This document shows positions 59,176 through 64,000 of a stretch of DNA of 64,000 bases, piece after piece; position 1 is the first letter of the stretch; each line of letters starts with the position of its first letter. The notes beneath the pieces are model-generated. The model was given only the letters and a program-made list of their open reading frames with translations. It was not told the DNA's origin and did not search any database. A program made the position numbers and the translations under genes. The DNA comes from Chamaecyparis obtusa (Eukaryota > Streptophyta > Pinopsida > Cupressales > Cupressaceae). The stretch is taken from contig BSBK01005146.1 in the NCBI GenBank assembly GCA_027943335.1, positions 774,001-838,000 on the forward strand, written 5' to 3'.

Positions 59176-61145
59176 ATGGCCTATGATGTGTTTATATGTA
59201 AAGAGACTAGGCCTCTAGGGCATATTCTCAAATTCTATGTTATTGAGCCAAAGAGGCGAATACTTAGGGATCTTGGTTTGTGTTGGGCCACTTTCATGCC
59301 TAAGATCACAACCAACATGGGTCTGATCTCTGCCCTTATTGAGTGAAAAAACTTTGATATGTGTACATTCCATTTACCTATTGGTGAGGCTACGATGACA
59401 CTTGAGGATGTATACCACATCCTTCAGATTCTGATCCATGGTGCACTAGTAGAGTTTTCTAGACAACCAAGTATTACAACATTGGCAGAGTTGTTTGGTG
59501 TAGCAGCATATCAGCTAGGAATAGAAAATCCTTATGATATCCCATGGTTGAAGTTCAATGGTATTCTATATAGGTTGAGGGTATTACTGGGTAGTTTGAT
59601 ATGTGGGATCGTTTGACTTGACATAATTTAGCATGCGTTTTCAGCTAGATGGGGAGTAGTACTTAGAGGTATGGTCTGAGATAAGATGATTTATACTTGG
59701 GACCCTTGTATGTTGGCTCACCTTTAATTCTATATGTACTATGTGGCTTACCATGATGGTAAGTTGATTGGTTTTGGTGTGACTCTTCTTCAGATATGGG
59801 AGTGGGAGCACATCATCATGTGTCATTCTATTCTTCCTAGAGACTTACCCAAGGGTCAATCATAGATGTATTTATGAGGGTACCATTTTTTAGAGCCACA
59901 TGGGACATACAGTATACTAGAGACAAAAAATTGACATGTTTCCCTACTTTATTTGAAGACCATATAGAGCTTGTCTGATTTGGGTAGGTGAGAAAGTACA
60001 CCTCTCATTATGTAGATATAGATGATACCCGATAGGGTGTATCAATGATCACACCCATATGATAGTTCTGCATGACCCTGAGCAGGTTCACCAATAGTTT
60101 GGAGAGAGATGTGATGTTAGTGATTTGTATGCTCTATTTTCTAGGAGATCTTGAGATGTAGCTACTAAGGGTCCATTTGTTCCTACTCACGCCACACATA
60201 TAGATTTTGAAGGGTTGAGGCCAATTTGATGGACATGGAGATATGAGATGATAGATACCAGAACCACCCCTGAATATGATGCATGGTGGACCACCCATAG
60301 GCCAGTTCCACTAAAATATATTTCATTAGAAGTTACATGTGTTATTATATGGAGGCCATGATAGAGAGGAAGAGGGAGAGGAGGATGAGGTCAAGGGAGA
60401 GGTGGTTGGAGAGGTTGAGGGGGGTGAGATAGGGGAGGTAGTTGGGATGGTGATGATGGCAGAGATGGTGGAGGCAACAACGATGGATGTGATATGGATG
60501 TTGGGGAGGAAGATGGTGAGGAGAAGGAGAAACCACTAGTATGGAGGGTGAGGGCTTAGAGAGATGTTTCCCTAGATACAGGAGTGAGATATGAGGCTAT
60601 GTGTGAGCATGAGGAGGAGGGTGAGGAGTCAGTGGGTGTGGGAGAGTAGATAGGGAGTTCTAGTAGTTCCTCTTTGTTAGGGAATTCTAGTAGTGAGAGA
60701 AATGGTGAGGGAGGAGATAAGGGTGAGGGGGACCTGGTTAGGAGGTTGTGGGATCAGGTTGTAGACCTATCTAGTAGGTTAGATGCTACAAAGATTAGGG
60801 CATCAAATGTAGAGAATTAGGTTAAAAGGGAGGAGGAGAGAGAGAGTGACAAGCTCAATCAGAGGTGAGGGCCTATTTGGATAGGGTGCATGAACTGTCA
60901 CTTTAGGAGGCATTGGACTAGATATGGCATTCTGGGTGAGAGGCTTAGAAGGAGATCAAGTACTGGTGGAGGTATTATGAGAAGGTGGTACCATTATAGC
61001 ATAGGGTGTCTAGTTAAACTCCTTCATAGAGGACTAGAAGGACAAAAATATCTCAGAGAAGTGGGGCAATAGCAACATACACTAGAGAAACTAGAGTTGG
61101 ACCTTCCATGCCACCCCCTAGAGATGAGGGTGGTAGCAACACATG
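59176..61145 (+). pseudogene. Plant mobile domain (PMD, MAIN-like) protein, antisense ORF of element G
   Basis: From ATG 59176 one frame reads RPLGHILKFYVIEPKRRILR, a TGA at the expected Trp, then the PMD hallmark TFHLPIGEATMTLEDVYHIL and LAELFGVAAYQLG (59359-59616). The domain continues with stops to about 60330. A purine-rich Gly/Asp/Glu linker (60340-60640) follows, then a coiled-coil tail (GDLVRRLWDQVVDLSSRLDA, then YWWRYYEKVVPL) to about 61145. PMD proteins occur as host genes (MAIN/MAIL1, linked to silencing) and inside gypsy and MULE elements. The location and the linker/coiled-coil tail favour the transposon type. Many stops make it a pseudogene. Confidence 0.75.
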
Positions 61146-62519
61146 ACACATGTTTTGTATTTATTGTATCATATTTGGATATTTTAGATTTATTTTTGGT
61201 AGATCTTGTGAGCTCAAATTATTGTACTCAGACATGCGATTTATTTTTGAGATCTATATGAGATACATCATTTTTTGGTGGCCTTATCTGTGCATGCGCG
61301 CTTGTGTTTATGATATACATTTAATTTATGATATGCACTTATATTTGATGACTAGATAGAAGATTTACTTATGCATTGATGACATGATTCCTACGATGTA
61401 TGCATGTTTATTTTCTATTGATGTTGGTATGCAATTAATGAGATAACACTACTTGATGAAATGATTCCTATATGATAGTTATACATGCATTCCTATATTT
61501 TTGTATTTTCTTATGCATAATATATTTAGCATGTATGCATGACTTAAATGTAATGATATGTCTAAGAACCTGACTTACAAATGACTTAATTAATTAGAAG
61601 AAAGTTAGTAAGAATAATTAATTAGAAGAGATGGTGAACTTATTCTATCAATCTGAATGACGTATTGAGTCATTGCTGGATATTTTTCACCTATTTTTTA
61701 ATCATCATGCCTTATTTAAAAAGGAAGACATACAAATGCATCCCGATATTGACCATCTGGGTACCACTACGATCTCTAATTTTGAACAAGTAGAAAATAA
61801 ATATGGAGTGTTTTGACATTATTCCAAGGTTGTCTTAGATCATGGGTGTGTGTGGCTGCTAGATGCATGATAGTTCTTATCACATTAACCCTACATCATC
61901 ATTCCCCAAAAATTTATCAAAACACTCCACAAACAAAAAAAAAGAAAACAAGATTATGAACCATCATAACTACTCTCACCACTCAGTGGTATTCTTGAGA
62001 AGCATATGAACACAATCACAAAAGATAAATCGATAATAGACTAACTTGACTAACCTTTTCAACAACCTTATTGATCATTGATTAGTTTGGTTTTGATGTT
62101 TGATTGGATGTGGATGTTTGGTTTTAGGAATGGACTTCTCGTATAAGATCAATTTGTCTGATTTTAGTGTATCGATCACTGTATAAGACTATTGATTGAT
62201 TGTTTGATTGGTTGATCGATAGATGATGGATTGGATTGTTGATAAAGATAGGTCTGACATGTCCATTTATGATTTATGAAGCTCATCATTTTGATTTGAA
62301 ATTGATGTTTGATCGTCACTTTCTGCTTTTCACTTTAGAGATGATTTTATTGCAATATTTTTTTGGACATGTTTTATTATTTTGGTTGATTGATTTATTT
62401 AGGACATTTTTTTTTCATTTTTTCAGTTGATCAAAAGGTTTGTATGTTTTGAGTCAAGGCATGTGTGACATATCACATAGAAGAAGACTCTTATCACAAA
62501 CACCCCAAACATGGTCACC
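61146..62519. other. Element G interior, no gene seen
   Basis: AT-rich sequence without a supported reading frame, repeat or RNA gene on either strand. Confidence 0.4.
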
Positions 62520-62800
62520 TTTAGATGATTTTTAAAATTTTTTTTAGGATTATTTCAGGATCATATATGGTGTTTTTGATCATTTTTTCAGGTCAATTTG
62601 TAATATTTTTGAGACATTTTACAATTTCTTTGGAATTTTTTTAGGTCGTTTTGCAATATTTTTGGAGTTTTTTTAATGTCATTTTCTAAATATTTTTGGA
62701 ATTTTGTAAAGTCATTTTGGAACATTTTTTGGAAAATTTTCAAGACATTTTTTGAATGTTTTTGGAATATTTTTAGGTCATTTAGTGATATTTCCCCTAG
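62520..62800. repeat. T-rich tandem repeat in element G
   Basis: About seven degenerate units of 35-40 bases follow the pattern gtcattttgcaatatttttg followed by gaattttttta. Such satellite-like arrays between pol and the 3' LTR are known in some Tat-lineage elements. Confidence 0.65.
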
Positions 62801-63149
62801 TCTGGTGAACTAGTATAAGTCATGGATAAGCATGAAGGCTTGGCAAAGTTATGCTCATTCGCTTTGGGTTTAGCATGTGCAACAACATTTTCTAGTGAGT
62901 ACAAACCATTCATTTTAGATTCATTGATGGTGTAGGACTTCAATACTTGGCACTTCTTTGCCAGGTTTTCACCAAAGTGAAATTTTTTTTCTCTTTATTA
63001 TTTTTTTTTTCCCAAATTTTTCATTGTTTCCAAGGTGCCTTTTTGCTAGGTTTTCACCAAGGTAACCCTTTTTCTAATATTTTTTTTGATGTTTTTGTAT
63101 TTTTACAAGATCTTTTAAAATATATACGCTTGACCTTGGGATATTAGGT

Positions 63150-64000
63150 GTAATTTTTTTTTAGGTTCATGTTGTTGATGTAGCTGGGGACCGAATCTCC
63201 CTCTTGGGTTGTGAGTTGAAATGCCCCATTGTCTAAGGATCTAATAATGAAATAGGGTGCTAACCAATTGGCTTCAAATTTTATGAACTTCTATCAATTT
63301 GTAAGAATTTTATTATTCTCTTTCAGGACCAAGTCACCTACCTCAAATGTCCTTGGCCTGACTCTTTTTTTTTAACTTCTGCGAAGGCAATTATCATAGA
63401 CTCACAAGTGATTTATTGCATTTTGATGCTTCTCATCCAACAATTCAAGTTATGATAATCTCGCTATTCTATAGTCTTCATTTGAAATAAATTTCTTCAA
63501 TGATATCCTGAGTGAGGGAAGCTCAACCTCAAGAGGTAGAACTACTTCTATTCCATATAAAAGGGAAAATGGAATTTCTCCCGTGGGAGTCTTTATATTG
63601 GTCTTGTATGCCCATAATGAAAGACTAAGCTACAAATGCCAATGTCAACCAGTTTTATTGACAACTTTCTTTAAAAAATTTGGTATTATTTTGTTAGTTG
63701 TATCAACTTGACTTTTTCCCCGAGGGTAGTAGAATGATAAGAAGTTTTGTTTGATTTAAACTTATCACAAAGATCCGCAACATCTTTGTTTTGAAATGGT
63801 GATTCATGGTCAGTTAGTATGGTCTGTGGAATTCTATATTGATAGATAATATAGTTGAGGATAAACATGGATATCTTCTTGCCAGTGATGTGTGTTAGGA
63901 GAATGGCCTCCACCCACTTTGTAAAATATTCTATTGTTGTGACTATGTACTTGTGACCATTAGAGGAGATAGGTGTAATCTTACCCACAAGGTCAAATCC
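63150..64000 (-). pseudogene. Ty3/gypsy integrase, C-terminal part of pol (element G)
   Basis: The first part (63686-63988) reads VGKITPISSNGHKYIVTTIE, then YFTKWVEAILL and LTDHESPFQN, which is the rve core. The first catalytic Asp lies just outside the window. After a stop near 63686 the chain continues with WAYKTNIKTPTGEIPFSLLY, GIEVVLPLEVELPSLRI and RTFEVGDLVLKENN, then IRSLDNGAFQLTTQEGD, the integrase C-terminal domain. No chromodomain is seen, which fits Tat/Athila rather than chromoviruses. Stops make this copy inactive. The nearby repeated KPxKKxP/KPGKEVP motifs (62960-63060) may be the pol tail. Confidence 0.85.

Larger units (their letters stand above)
57300..64000 (-). mobile_element. 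Element G: Ty3/gypsy (Tat-like) retrotransposon with an antisense plant-mobile-domain ORF, partial
   Basis: On the minus strand the order is integrase (64000-63150, running out of the window), a long 3' interior, a polypurine tract (58321-58335) and a 3' LTR left of 58320. Within the interior, on the opposite strand, lies a plant-mobile-domain ORF (59176-61145). Extra sense or antisense ORFs between pol and the 3' LTR are known from the plant Tat lineage. That all parts belong to one element is inferred from order and orientation. The left LTR end near 57300 is approximate. Confidence 0.6.

Noticed and set aside
60345..60536. His-rich minus-strand frame
   Set aside because: Direct consequence of the purine-rich linker of the PMD gene on the plus strand.
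59176..61145. A host MAIN/MAIL-type gene rather than a transposon ORF
   Set aside because: Many stops, the purine-rich linker, the coiled-coil tail and the location between gypsy integrase and PPT favour a transposon-borne copy, though a captured host fragment is not fully excluded.
1..64000. tRNA, rRNA, snRNA or organelle-derived segments
   Set aside because: No cloverleaf with consensus A and B boxes, no rRNA-like conserved blocks and no plastid gene fragments were recognised by eye. A tRNAscan/Infernal run would be decisive.

Overview
This is a gene-poor, AT-rich stretch of a large plant nuclear genome, made almost entirely of nested and decayed retrotransposons. The mix of Copia elements primed by initiator tRNA-Met, long gypsy LTRs, a DUF4283-type LINE and a plant-mobile-domain ORF points to a seed plant. 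The depth of nesting and decay suggests a gymnosperm such as a conifer; that is inference, not proof. I found no intact host gene, tRNA, rRNA or CRISPR.

Layout. 1-1071: 3' part of a Copia-type LTR. 1072-1273 and 11110-12517: a CT-rich stretch split by element D (1274-11109, minus strand, TSD cctat). 12518-~13700: start of a gypsy-type LTR (F). 13718-53854: Copia element C, broken by two insertions. Element B (17308-34033) sits in C's reverse transcriptase, and B itself contains a full-length Copia element A (23409-30540, TSD aaaat) plus a solo LTR of the A family (32363-33649, TSD cctat). A minus-strand LINE (35747-52638) sits in C's 3' LTR and itself contains a long-LTR, gag-only element E (38989-48009). 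53855-58320: two minus-strand gypsy-type LTR starts (H and G). 58321-64000: interior of gypsy element G, with integrase on the minus strand at the right edge and a plant-mobile-domain ORF in antisense between integrase and the polypurine tract.

Most notable result. B and D are related but distinct non-autonomous elements. Both carry the same pair of ORFs and no recognisable protease, integrase, reverse transcriptase or RNase H. ORF1 is a coiled coil followed by four or five CCHC zinc knuckles. ORF2 is about 1,100-1,200 codons: a globular N-terminal part, a conserved EPRxKW..P.GYE core, a lysine-rich stretch, an acidic stretch and a C-terminal coiled coil. Their LTRs share the R-U5 module and the tRNA-Met primer site of the Copia elements beside them, so I infer that Copia enzymes move them. 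A reading frame with the same layout lies downstream of RNase H in the LINE.

All coding regions are pseudogenes. Most premature stops are TAG where glutamine is expected, as CAG-to-TAG decay at methylated CHG sites would give. Identities were judged by eye and no database search was run.
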